NCBI GenBank assembly: GCA_020438485.1
Contig: JAGQUM010000010.1
Coordinates: forward strand, 1 to 48,502
Direction of reading: 5' to 3'
DNA: 48,502 bases
Source of the DNA: Thermoleophilia bacterium
GTDB taxonomy: Bacteria > Actinomycetota > Thermoleophilia > Miltoncostaeales > Miltoncostaeaceae
In this document: positions 20,930 to 30,340 of the stretch, piece by piece
Position numbering within the stretch: position 1 is the first letter of the stretch
Layout: the number at the start of each line of letters is the position of its first letter
The notes under the pieces: model-generated
The model's database searches: none
Told to the model about the DNA's origin: nothing
What the model saw: the letters and a program-made list of their open reading frames with translations, nothing else
Translations under genes and position numbers: made by a program

Positions 20930-23374
20930 TCAGGAACCGCCCGGCTCCGCGTCGCGGCGCTCCAGCACCGCGTACGTGGCCCCGTCGCCGCCCTCGTTGA
21001 GCGGCGCCTCTTCCCAGGCCTCCACCAGCGGGTGGCGCGCGAGTTCCTCGCGGATCGCGGCCCGCAGCGCGCCCGTGCCCTTGCCGTGGATGATGCGCAC
21101 GCGGGCGCGGCCGGTGACCGCCGCGTCGTCCACGGCCTGACGGGCGGCCGCTCGGGCCTCGTCGGCGCGCACGCCCCGCACGTCGATCTCCTCCACCGAG
21201 GTCACCGCCGGGCGGTTCTCGGCCGCGACGACACGCGGGGGATGGGACCGCGCCCGCTCACGCGCCGCGCGCGCCTTCGGGTCGGCCACCAGGCGCGCGA
21301 CGGGCACCTTCAGCCGCAGCCGCTCGCCCTGCACCTCGGCGGTCCCTCCCTCGATGGCCACGACCGTGCCGCGGAACCCCATGTCGGGGTCGCTGACCAC
21401 GTCGCCCACCTCCACCGGGCCGCGATCCTCGCCCATCCTCAGGCCGGCCATGGCCTCGGACACGCGGGCCTGGGCGCGGGACGCGTCGCCCAGCCGCTGG
21501 TCGCGCTGGGCCTCGCGGCGCTTCTCAGCCTGCCCCTGGCCGGCCGTGCGGGTGTGCACCCGAGCGCGGGACGCCTCGGCCTTGCGGGCCGCCGCGATCT
21601 CGCGCCGCAGGCCGTCGAGCTCCTTGGTGAGCGCGGCAAGTTCGGCGCGGGCCTCCTCGCGAGCCCGCTCCCGCTCGGCCTGGGCCTGCTCGCGCTGACG
21701 CGCCACGCGCGCCGCCATATCGGTGCGGTGGGCCTCGGCCTCCTGGTTGGCACGCTCGGCGCGCATGCGCTCCTCGCCCGCTAGGCGCAGCTCGCGCTGG
21801 GCCTGGGCCCGCGCCTGGTTCGCGTCGCGCAGCAGGTCGTCGGCCTCGCGCCGGGCGGGAGCCAGGCCCGCCCGCGCCGCATCCACCACGTCGGCGGGCA
21901 GGCCCAGATCGCGGGCGATGTCCAGTGCGTGCGACGCGCCGGGCTCTCCCACCGCCAGCGTGTACAGGGGACGCAGCGTGGCCGGGTCGATGCCGACGGA
22001 CGCGTTGCGCACCCCGTGCGCGTCGGCCGCCCATGCCTTGAGGGCCGACAGGTGCGTGGTCACGAGCACCAGGGCGCCGCGGCCTAGCAACGCCTCGATG
22101 ACGGCGCGTGCGAGGGGTCCGCCCTCCTCGGGGTCGGTGCCGCCGGCAACCTCGTCCAGCAGCACCAGGCTGCGGGGGCCGACCGCGGCGAGGATGCCGA
22201 CCAGGCGCCGCACGTGCCCCGAGAACGTCGACAGGTTGAGCGCGATGGACTGGTCATCGCCGATGTCGGCCAGCACGTCGTCGAACACCGGCAGCCGCGC
22301 CGACTCGGCCGGCACGCGCAGGCCGCACTGGTGCAGCAGCGCCATCAGGCCGAGGGTCTTGAGGCCCACGGTCTTGCCGCCCGTGTTGGGCCCGCTGACG
22401 ATCAGCGCCCTCACCCCCTCCAGGCGCAGGTCGACGGGCACGACCGCCGCGGGGTCCAGCAGCGGGTGGCGGGCGCGCACCAGGTCGACGGCGGATGCCT
22501 CCGTCACCGGGCAGCCCCGCCACGCGTGCGACAGCTCGCCCCGGGCACGGGCCAGATCGTGCTCGGCCAGCGCGTCCACCAGGTACCGCAGCTCCGCCTC
22601 GTCTGCCGCGACGAACTCGGTGAGCTCGCCGAGGATCCGCTCCGCCTCGGCACCCTCGCGCGCCTCGGCCTCGCGTACGCGGTTGTGGGCCTCGAGCAGC
22701 TCGTACGGCTCCACGAACAGCGTCTGCCCCGTGGCCGACATGCCATGGACGATGCCGGGCACGGCGCCGCGGCTGGAGGCCTTCACGGCCAGCACGGGGC
22801 GGCCGCCGCGCTCCGTGGTGAAGCTCTCCTGTAGGTGCGCGCGCAACCGCGACGACAGGGCGCGGGCCACACCCGACGCATCGGAGCGGGCCGCAGCCAC
22901 CTGGCGACGGGCCGCCGCAAGCTCGGGCGACGCGTCGTCGCGCAGCCCGCCGCGGCGGTCCAGCGCATCCTCCAGCGGAGCGGCCACCCGGGCCAGCGCG
23001 TCAGGGTCGATGGCCTCCAGGCGGGCCGACAGCAGCGGCGCGGCGTCCTCGTGGGCGAGCACGCCGCCGCGCACCTCGCGGCCCACCCGCACCGTGGCGT
23101 CCACCCGCTCGAGCTCCGGCACGCCAAGCGGCTGGCCGCGGACGGCCGCATCGACGAACGGCACCAGGTCGTATGCCCCAGACGGCCCGCTGACGCCGTG
23201 CTCGGCCAGGTACAGGGCCTCCTCGGTCTCCGCCCGCAGCCGGGCCACGTCGTGCGGGTCGGCCGACGGCGCGACGGCCAGCGCCCGCGCGCGCCCCGCG
23301 TCGAACGACGCGAACGCGGCCAGGCGTTCGCGCACGGCGGGCAACTCGAGCAGGTCCTGGGTACGCGTGTCCAC
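20930..23374 (-). CDS. mutS2: MutS2 family ATPase/endonuclease
   Basis: This 814-residue protein has the MutS2 architecture: a MutS core without the mismatch-recognition domain (levers and clamp in about residues 1-290), an ATPase with Walker A VSGPNTGGKTVGLKTLGLMA, LVLLDEVAGGTDPEEGGPLA as Walker B, and THLSALKAWA. A long coiled coil follows (EERMRAERANQEAEAHRTDM), then a C-terminal Smr nuclease domain with VDVRGVRADEAR-like DVRG and RVRIIHGKGTGALR. MutS2 proteins suppress recombination or rescue collided ribosomes, depending on species. GTG 23374 is chosen because the next residues, DTRTQDLLELPAV, match the family start; a TAACAT -10 ends 8 nt before it, suggesting a leaderless message. Confidence 0.94.
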   Translation of the reverse strand: MDTRTQDLLELPAVRERLAAFASFDAGRARALAVAPSADPHDVARLRAETEEALYLAEHGVSGPSGAYDLVPFVDAAVRGQPLGVPELERVDATVRVGREVRGGVLAHEDAAPLLSARLEAIDPDALARVAAPLEDALDRRGGLRDDASPELAAARRQVAAARSDASGVARALSSRLRAHLQESFTTERGGRPVLAVKASSRGAVPGIVHGMSATGQTLFVEPYELLEAHNRVREAEAREGAEAERILGELTEFVAADEAELRYLVDALAEHDLARARGELSHAWRGCPVTEASAVDLVRARHPLLDPAAVVPVDLRLEGVRALIVSGPNTGGKTVGLKTLGLMALLHQCGLRVPAESARLPVFDDVLADIGDDQSIALNLSTFSGHVRRLVGILAAVGPRSLVLLDEVAGGTDPEEGGPLARAVIEALLGRGALVLVTTHLSALKAWAADAHGVRNASVGIDPATLRPLYTLAVGEPGASHALDIARDLGLPADVVDAARAGLAPARREADDLLRDANQARAQAQRELRLAGEERMRAERANQEAEAHRTDMAARVARQREQAQAERERAREEARAELAALTKELDGLRREIAAARKAEASRARVHTRTAGQGQAEKRREAQRDQRLGDASRAQARVSEAMAGLRMGEDRGPVEVGDVVSDPDMGFRGTVVAIEGGTAEVQGERLRLKVPVARLVADPKARAARERARSHPPRVVAAENRPAVTSVEEIDVRGVRADEARAAARQAVDDAAVTGRARVRIIHGKGTGALRAAIREELARHPLVEAWEEAPLNEGGDGATYAVLERRDAEPGGS

Positions 23375-23382
23375 GGCGCCGG

Positions 23383-23400
23383 ATGTTAGTGCGGTAGGTT
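23383..23400. promoter_or_regulatory. Divergent -10 elements (TAACAT leftward, TAGGTT rightward)
   Basis: The 34 bp between mutS2 (GTG 23374) and the small membrane gene (GTG 23409) hold TAACAT (23388-23383, minus) and TAGGTT (23395-23400, plus). Each lies 8 nt from its start codon. The two leaderless promoters must overlap, since each -35 would lie in or beyond the other gene. Confidence 0.45.
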
Positions 23401-23408
23401 GCCGGGGC

Positions 23409-23564
23409 GTGGTCACCATCGGTCTCGTCATCGCGGGCGTCCTCATCGTGGGCGCCGTCCTTCTGGGCCTCGGCATCCTGCTGGGCCTTCACTTCGCGCT
23501 GCCCGACCGCTCGACGCCGCCCGGCGAGCCCACGCCCCACCAGCGCGAGAACCTGCCCTACTAG
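23409..23564 (+). CDS. Small single-pass membrane protein
   Basis: This 51-residue protein starts at GTG 23409 (VVTIGLVIAGVLIVGAVLLG). One long hydrophobic helix spans about residues 2-30, followed by a polar tail LPDRSTPPGEPTPHQRENLP ending in Tyr. A TAGGTT -10 ends 8 nt before the start. The tail rich in Pro, Glu and Arg and the divergent pairing with mutS2 are the only clues. No family was recognised and the function is unknown. Confidence 0.55.
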   Translation: MVTIGLVIAGVLIVGAVLLGLGILLGLHFALPDRSTPPGEPTPHQRENLPY

Positions 23565-23733
23565 CACGGGCGCCCGCAAACGCGCTCGGAATGCGCGCGA
23601 AATGTCCCACAACGCCTTTCCCGGGGCACGCTCCCGGGTTAGGGTGGACGTCGCGTACGCTGATCGCTGCCGTCCCACGGGGGACCCCATCTCGACACAC
23701 GCACCTCAGCCTCCCGGAGGCCGGCGGACGACC

Positions 23734-24654
23734 ATGCGCGACGTCGCGCGGGCGGCCGGCGTCTCGGTTGCAGTGGTGTCGTACTGCTTCAACCACCCCG
23801 AACGCGTCGCGTCCGTCACGCGCGAGCGCGTGCTGGCCACCGCCCGGTCGCTGGACTACACGGGCGCCAACGCCGCCGCGCGCGCGCTGAGGACGGGCCG
23901 CACGGGCGTGATCGGGCTGGTCTGCGGCCGCGAGAACCGCTCGCCGCTGGACGACCTGCCCGACATCCAGATCGCGCGCGGCGTGGCCAACGTGTGCACG
24001 CAGGAGGGCCTCAGCCTGCTGCTGGCGCCCCGGACGGGCAGCCCCATGGACGGGCTGATCGTCGTGGGCGACCACCCCGACCCCCCCCTTCACCCCGTCG
24101 TGTACATCCACGACGCCGCCGGCCGGGGCGACGCGCCCCACGTCGCGTGCGACCTCGACACCGGCATCCGGGACGTGGCGTCGCTGCTCACCGCCCTCGG
24201 CCACCGCAGCATCGCCGTGCTGGGGTATCCCGGTGACGGTGAGCGCCGGGCCGCCGCGGCGCGGCACCTGGGCACGGCCGACGCGCTCACCGTCTACGAG
24301 GCCACCAGCCGCCGGCACTCCGAGGGCCACCTGGCCGCGCGGGCCGCACTCGCCGCGCCCGCGCGCCCCACGGCCGTCATCGGGCTGAGCGGCGACCTGG
24401 CGTCCGGCGCGTTCGACCTGTGCCTGCGCCTCGGCCTGAGGGTCCCCGGCGACGTCTCGGTGGTGGGCGTCGACGACACGCCGGACGCGGCCGCACTGGG
24501 CATCACCAGCGTCGCCGTCCCCCACCGCGAGACGGGCGAGATCGCCATGGGGCTGCTGCGTGCCGCGCTGCGCGGCCAGCCCGCTCCCCGCGTGCCGCGC
24601 CTACCCGCGCCGCTCATCGTGCGCGCGTCGACGGGTCCCGTGGCGGGATCGTAG
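23734..24654 (+). CDS. LacI family transcriptional regulator
   Basis: This 306-residue DNA-binding regulator has an N-terminal helix-turn-helix (MRDVARAAGVSVAVVSYCFN) and the hinge helix NAAARALRTGRTGVIGLV. A periplasmic-binding-protein-like sensor domain of about 245 residues follows, ending SVVGVDDTPDAAALGITSVA with the usual PHRETGEIAMGLL. The domain is shorter than usual in its first half (DDLPDIQIARGVANVCTQEG). ATG 23734 is chosen because it starts at the helix-turn-helix, with GGAGG at 23716-23720 and GGA nearer; the longer frame from 23602 adds an unrelated 44-residue tail. TAGGGT at 23640-23645 may be the -10, giving a leader of about 80 nt. It converges on, and overlaps by 41 bp, the SulP gene. 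No adjacent sugar operon reveals its effector. Confidence 0.88.
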   Translation: MRDVARAAGVSVAVVSYCFNHPERVASVTRERVLATARSLDYTGANAAARALRTGRTGVIGLVCGRENRSPLDDLPDIQIARGVANVCTQEGLSLLLAPRTGSPMDGLIVVGDHPDPPLHPVVYIHDAAGRGDAPHVACDLDTGIRDVASLLTALGHRSIAVLGYPGDGERRAAAARHLGTADALTVYEATSRRHSEGHLAARAALAAPARPTAVIGLSGDLASGAFDLCLRLGLRVPGDVSVVGVDDTPDAAALGITSVAVPHRETGEIAMGLLRAALRGQPAPRVPRLPAPLIVRASTGPVAGS

Positions 24655-26344
24655 GCGCCGGGGGACCCTCCAGCACGCCGCGCCCCTGAAGCGTGCGCCT
24701 GGCGCCGGAGATGGCCTCGGGCGTGGTGGCGAACAGGCGCCCGGCACCCTCCAAGTGGTCCAGCAGGCCGACGGCGTCGAGCGCGCGCCGGTGCGCCGGC
24801 CGCACGCCGGACGCCAGGACGGCGATCCCGCGGTGCTCCAGTCGCTCCACGGCGTCGCGCAGCACCAGCGCGCCGGTGCCATCGATGGCCGACACGCGCC
24901 CCAGCCGGAGGATCACGACGTGCACCGACGGGACCTCGGTGAGGCCCATCAGGAAGCGGTGGGCGGCGGTGAAGAACAGCGGGCCGTCCAGGCGGTAGGC
25001 CACGATGTGCTCCTCCAGCAGGGCGCGCTCCTCGGCGGCGTGGTCGCGGGTGTCGAGCGCGACCGGCGCCGCGCCGGCGGCACGGGTCACCTGGTGCAGC
25101 GCCAGCGCGCCCGCGATGACGAGCCCGAGGATCACGGCGGTCACCAGGTCGAGGGCCAGCGTCGCGGTGGCCGTCAGCACCAGCACCACGGCGTCCGCGC
25201 GGGTGGCCCGCACCAGGACCGAGACGGCGCCCACGTCGACCATCCTCACCGCCGTTGCGATCAGCACGCCGGCCAGGGCCGCCAGGGGGATCTCGGACAC
25301 GAGCGGCGCGGCGACCAGCATGACGGCCGCCAGCACCACGGAGTGGAACAGGGCCGCCAGCCGCGACGACGCGCCGGAGCGCACGTTCACGGCCGTGCGG
25401 GCGATCGCGGCCGTGGCGGGCACCCCGCCGAACATGGGCGCGGCGATGTTGGCGAGCCCCTGCCCGAACAGCTCGCGGTCGGGATCGTGGCGCTGCCCCA
25501 CGGTCATGCCGTCGGCGACCGTCGCCGACAGCAGGCTCTCGAGCGCGGCGAGCGCGGCCACGGCGCCGGCCGCCGTCGCGAGTTCGGGGACGTCGCCCCA
25601 CCGGAAGAAGCCCAGCGACGGCGCGGGAAGGGTCGAGGGGAGCTCGCCGATGCCCGCGACCTCCAGGCCCAGCGCCTTCGCGGCGACGGTGGCCAGCACC
25701 ACGGCCACGATGGAGAACGGGAACGCGGACCGCCAGCGGGCGCCCAGCAGGATGAACAGCGCCACGGCCCCGGCGAGCGCGGGCGCGGCGACCACTGGTT
25801 CGGCGGCGAACGCCGTGACGGAGCCCCACGCCGCCTCGGGGACGCGCTCGCCCCCGTGGGAGCGCACGCCCAGCGCGGCGGGCACCTGCTGCAGCAGGAT
25901 CACGCCGGCGATGCCGGCCGTGAAGCCCTCCACGACGGGCGCCGGGATGTAGCGCACGAGCCCCCCGACGCCGGAGACGGCCAGCACCACCAGGACGGCC
26001 CCGGCCAGCACCCCCACGGTCATCACTCCGCCGGCCCCGTGGCTCTGCATGATCGGCACGAGGATCACCGTCATCGCGCCGGTCGGGCCGGACACCTGCA
26101 GGTTGGAGCCCCCGAACACGGCGGCCACCGCGCCCGCCACGACGGCCGTGATGAGCCCCGCCGACGCGCCCATGCCGGACGCGGCGCCGAACCCCAGCGC
26201 CAGCGGCAGCGCCACGACGGCGACCGTGAGGCCCGCGATCAGGTCGCGGCCCGGCGAGCGGCGGGAGGCCCGCAGGTCGGCCCGGCCGGGCACAAACCCC
26301 CGCAGGCGGTGGAGGAGTCCCCCGCGGGGATCGGCGACGGTCAC
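24614..26344 (-). CDS. SulP family inorganic anion transporter with STAS domain
   Basis: This 576-residue transporter of the SLC26/SulP family (sulfate, bicarbonate or another anion) starts at GTG 26344. The transmembrane part (about residues 30-425) begins RDLIAGLTVAVVALPLALGF and contains the family motif regions FGGSNLQVSGPTGAMTVILV and LFGQGLANIAAPMFGGVPAT. The C-terminal cytoplasmic STAS domain (about 445-550) includes HVVILRLGRVSAIDGTGALV. It overlaps the convergent LacI gene by 41 bp. Upstream, TTGACT-16 bp-AATTAT ends 6 nt before the GTG with an ATTGCA/TGCAAT dyad in the spacer, indicating its own regulated, leaderless promoter in addition to read-through from DUF808. The ArsR regulator in the cluster is the obvious controller. 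Confidence 0.92.
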   Translation of the reverse strand: MTVADPRGGLLHRLRGFVPGRADLRASRRSPGRDLIAGLTVAVVALPLALGFGAASGMGASAGLITAVVAGAVAAVFGGSNLQVSGPTGAMTVILVPIMQSHGAGGVMTVGVLAGAVLVVLAVSGVGGLVRYIPAPVVEGFTAGIAGVILLQQVPAALGVRSHGGERVPEAAWGSVTAFAAEPVVAAPALAGAVALFILLGARWRSAFPFSIVAVVLATVAAKALGLEVAGIGELPSTLPAPSLGFFRWGDVPELATAAGAVAALAALESLLSATVADGMTVGQRHDPDRELFGQGLANIAAPMFGGVPATAAIARTAVNVRSGASSRLAALFHSVVLAAVMLVAAPLVSEIPLAALAGVLIATAVRMVDVGAVSVLVRATRADAVVLVLTATATLALDLVTAVILGLVIAGALALHQVTRAAGAAPVALDTRDHAAEERALLEEHIVAYRLDGPLFFTAAHRFLMGLTEVPSVHVVILRLGRVSAIDGTGALVLRDAVERLEHRGIAVLASGVRPAHRRALDAVGLLDHLEGAGRLFATTPEAISGARRTLQGRGVLEGPPAPTIPPRDPSTRAR

Positions 26345-26350
26345 CGATTT

Positions 26351-26378
26351 ATAATTGCATATGTTTGCAATCAGTCAA
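26351..26378 (-). promoter_or_regulatory. Regulated promoter of the SulP gene with central dyad
   Basis: On the minus strand -35 TTGACT (26378-26373), a 16-bp spacer, -10 AATTAT (26356-26351), 6 nt, then GTG 26344. ATTGCA and TGCAAT form an inverted repeat within and next to the spacer (about 26371-26354). This is one of the few AT-rich patches in the window. Confidence 0.65.
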
Positions 26379-26413
26379 CCGCATGGTGCCCCCGGCCCGG
26401 GGGACGGGCGACC

Positions 26414-27355
26414 CTAGTGGGCGGCGGCCGTACGGCGGGGCACGAGGTGCAGCGCGGCGACGATCACCGCGCCCACCGCCAAACCCACCACGGCCGAGAT
26501 GCCCGTGTTGACCAACCACCCCGCGACGCCGCCCAGGGCGCCCGCGGCCTCGTGCACGGCGTGCTCGGCGTCGTGCACCAGCCCGTAGGGCAGGCCCCAG
26601 CCCAGGTCGTCGGCCCCCACGAGCAGGATGTGGCCGCCCACCCACAGCATCGCGACAGTGCCCACGATCGCGAGCCCGGCCAGCAGGGCGGGCATGCCCC
26701 GGACCAGGCCCCCGCCCAGGCGGCGGGCGGCCGCCGAGGACGACCGCGCCAGGCGCAGGCCGATGTCGTCCATCTTCACGATCAGCGCGACCACCCCGTA
26801 GACGCCGAGCGTGATGGCGATCGCCACGATCAGCAGCGTGACGGCGCGGGTGAGAAACGGCTCCTTGGCCACCTCGTTGAGCGCGATCACCATGATCTCG
26901 GACGAGAGGATGAAGTCGGTGCGGATGGCCCCGGACGCCATCGCCTCCTCCTGCTCGGCACCCTGGGTGACCACCGGTTCGTCGTGGGCGCCGGGTTCGT
27001 GCGCGACCTTCTCCCAGAGCTTCTCGGCCCCCTCGAAACACAGGTACGCGCCGCCCAGCATGAGAAGCGGCGTGAGCAGCCACGGCAGGAACTCGCTGAG
27101 CAGCAGGGCCGCGGGGAGGATGAACAGGATCTTGTTGCGCAGCGAGCCCACCGCGATGCGCCGGATCAGGGGCAGTTCCCGGTCGGGCGTGAAGCCCGTG
27201 ACGTAGCGGGGCGTGACGGCCGTGTCGTCCACGACGACGCCCGCGGCCTTGGCGCTGGCGCGCCCGGCGGCGGCCGCGACGTCGTCCGTCGACGCGGCCG
27301 CCATCTTGGCCATGGCCGCGACGTCGTCGAGCAGCGCGGCGAGCCCGCCGCTCAC
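26414..27355 (-). CDS. DUF808 (YedI-like) membrane protein
   Basis: This 313-residue inner-membrane protein of the DUF808/YedI family starts SGGLAALLDDVAAMAKMAAA followed by TDDVAAAAGRASAKAAGVVV, the family signature. The conserved middle VTPRYVTGFTPDRELPLI comes next, then five or so membrane helices (LRNKILFILPAALLLSEFLP, then VTLLIVAIAITLGVYGVV and others). The GTG at 27355 has GGGAGG 5 nt upstream. It lies 51 bp after the ArsR gene and 69 bp before SulP, all in the same direction. The family's function is unknown; placement with an ArsR regulator and an anion transporter hints at membrane homeostasis or transport. Confidence 0.9.
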   Translation of the reverse strand: MSGGLAALLDDVAAMAKMAAASTDDVAAAAGRASAKAAGVVVDDTAVTPRYVTGFTPDRELPLIRRIAVGSLRNKILFILPAALLLSEFLPWLLTPLLMLGGAYLCFEGAEKLWEKVAHEPGAHDEPVVTQGAEQEEAMASGAIRTDFILSSEIMVIALNEVAKEPFLTRAVTLLIVAIAITLGVYGVVALIVKMDDIGLRLARSSSAAARRLGGGLVRGMPALLAGLAIVGTVAMLWVGGHILLVGADDLGWGLPYGLVHDAEHAVHEAAGALGGVAGWLVNTGISAVVGLAVGAVIVAALHLVPRRTAAAH

Positions 27356-27406
27356 CGCATCCTCCCGCCACGGGCGGACACGGCGAGCACGCGCGCCGTC
27401 ATCGGC

Positions 27407-27766
27407 CTAGTCCCCGTGGGGTCCCTCGGACTCCAGCGCGTCCTTCAGGGCGATCCGGTCGTTGAGCAGCTCGCGCAGCACGCGCCGGGCGGCCAGCATC
27501 ATCTCGGCAACCCTCTCGCCCGCCAGCTCGTACGTGACGGCGGCGCCCTCCCGGCGCGACGTCACGATGCCGGAGCGCCGCAGCACGGCGAGCTGCTGGG
27601 ACAGGCTGGACGGGATGATCTGGATCTCCTCCAGCAGCTCCCGGACCGTGCGCGGCGACTCCGACAGCAGTTCCAGCACGCGGATGCGCACCGGATGGCC
27701 GAGCGTGCGAAAGAGCTCGGCCTTCGCCTGGTAGAGGGGGATCGGCGTCTGCGAGGGATACGGCAC
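27407..27766 (-). CDS. ArsR/SmtB family transcriptional regulator
   Basis: This 119-residue winged-helix regulator has QAKAELFRTLGHPVRIRVLE as its first helices, then TVRELLEEIQIIPSSLSQQL with recognition helix SSLSQQLAVLRRSGIVTSRR, and a wing REGAAVTYELA. No metal-binding Cys or His cluster (CxCxxC or alpha-5 DxHxxxH) is visible, so it is probably not a classical metal sensor; the ligand may be a redox, sulfur or other small-molecule cue. GTG 27766 is chosen over the upstream TTG 27784 because TTGACA-16 bp-AAGTCT ends 6 nt before it, the same geometry as the SulP promoter. It probably represses itself, DUF808 and SulP. Confidence 0.85.
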   Translation of the reverse strand: MPYPSQTPIPLYQAKAELFRTLGHPVRIRVLELLSESPRTVRELLEEIQIIPSSLSQQLAVLRRSGIVTSRREGAAVTYELAGERVAEMMLAARRVLRELLNDRIALKDALESEGPHGD

Positions 27767-27772
27767 GGTTGC

Positions 27773-27800
27773 AGACTTGCACAAATCTATACGTTGTCAA
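27773..27800 (-). promoter_or_regulatory. Promoter of the ArsR gene, same geometry as the SulP promoter
   Basis: On the minus strand -35 TTGACA (27800-27795), a 16-bp spacer, -10 AAGTCT (27778-27773), 6 nt, then GTG 27766. TGCAA-type half-sites (TGTGCAA and TCTGCAA) overlap the -10 and downstream side. The -35 lies 11 bp before the stop of the upstream typA gene ends. Confidence 0.6.
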
Positions 27801-27811
27801 CGGCGGGCCGC

Positions 27812-29647
<1,836 letters not shown>

Positions 29648-29742
29648 GAAAGAGTTCTCCGGGGGGTTCGGGATGCGGGCGGGGCACGCCCGGCGCCAGG
29701 GTAACGCCTGCGCGCACCGGGGGCCGCGCGGGACCGGTCGGA

Positions 29743-29748
29743 TAGGAT
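29743..29748 (+). promoter_or_regulatory. -10 element (TAGGAT), leaderless transcript
   Basis: TAGGAT ends 6 nt before the GTG at 29755, fitting the leaderless pattern. Confidence 0.5.
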
Positions 29749-29754
29749 CGGGGG

Positions 29755-30075
29755 GTGTCCGTCGACCGCGATCACGCCGCCGCGCGGGCGGCCCGCGCCC
29801 AGGCATTGCTGGAGGCGGTCGAGGCGGACAACGCGTCACTCGCCGCCGCCCTCGAGAGGGCGAGCGCCGCGCACGAGCGCGCGGCGGAGCTGGGCGCGTA
29901 CTACAGGCGCGACTGGATCCTCGACCATGAGGGCGCCGACGCTCTGGGTGCCGCGGCACCGACGGCGGTGAGCAGCCAGGACGCCGTGTGGAACGCGCTC
30001 ACCGAACGCGACCGGCTGACGCGGGCCTGGCTGGCCTGGGTGGCGGACGCGCTGGCCCCGGCACCGGGCGACTGA
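29755..30075 (+). CDS. DUF4298-like small helical protein
   Basis: This 106-residue acidic helical protein has a long first helix ARAARAQALLEAVEADNASL, ALERASAAHERAAELGAYYR continuing it, then RDWILDHE, and a final segment SSQDAVWNALTERDRLTRAW. The YY-x-x-DW-x-x-D and the late QDAVWN-L pattern recall DUF4298 proteins of other bacteria (a YYGS-DW-type motif followed by S-E-DAVWNLL). That match is from memory and moderate. The GTG start is supported by a TAGGAT -10 6 nt upstream. The function of the family is unknown. Confidence 0.6.
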   Translation: MSVDRDHAAARAARAQALLEAVEADNASLAAALERASAAHERAAELGAYYRRDWILDHEGADALGAAAPTAVSSQDAVWNALTERDRLTRAWLAWVADALAPAPGD

Positions 30076-30340
30076 CGGCGCGATCGGCCGTCGGCGGCCA
30101 CCGCCGACAGCCCCCGGCAGATCGCGGTCGTCACGGTGCGGGGAGCCCCGCGGGGTCCGTGGCCGACCACGTGGCGGGACTGCCGGCGAGCTGGTCGACC
30201 GGCTCGACGTGTGCAACGCGGCCCTCCAGCCCGTCGCCTTCACGCGTCGGGGTCCTCCCGATCCCCCGCGCGGCCGTGGCGGCCATCGGCGCACCGCGCC
30301 CGGGCACCGCCCGCAGGGTAGGCTGGCCCGCGATGCCCGC
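30076..30340. other. 265-bp intergenic region with hairpin, -10 element and mini-ORF
   Basis: A perfect 8-bp hairpin, GTCGGCGG/CCGCCGAC (30090-30108), follows the DUF4298-like gene. A 51-residue minus-strand frame (30131-30286, ending DQLAGSPATWSATDPAGLPA-P) has normal composition but no ribosome site or known family, so it is not called. At the right end TAGGCT (30319-30324) precedes ATG 30333, which opens a three-codon ORF (Met-Pro-Ala) whose TGA overlaps the phosphatase GTG. Confidence 0.45.

Noticed and set aside
23602-23733. N-terminal extension of the LacI regulator from ATG 23602
   Set aside because: The extra 44 residues precede the helix-turn-helix without homology and overlap a likely promoter (TAGGGT at 23640-23645). 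The ATG at 23734 matches the family.
30131-30286. A 51-codon minus-strand ORF before the PhoD-like gene
   Set aside because: Composition is reasonable but there is no ribosome site, -10 element or known family. It was left as a note in the intergenic entry.
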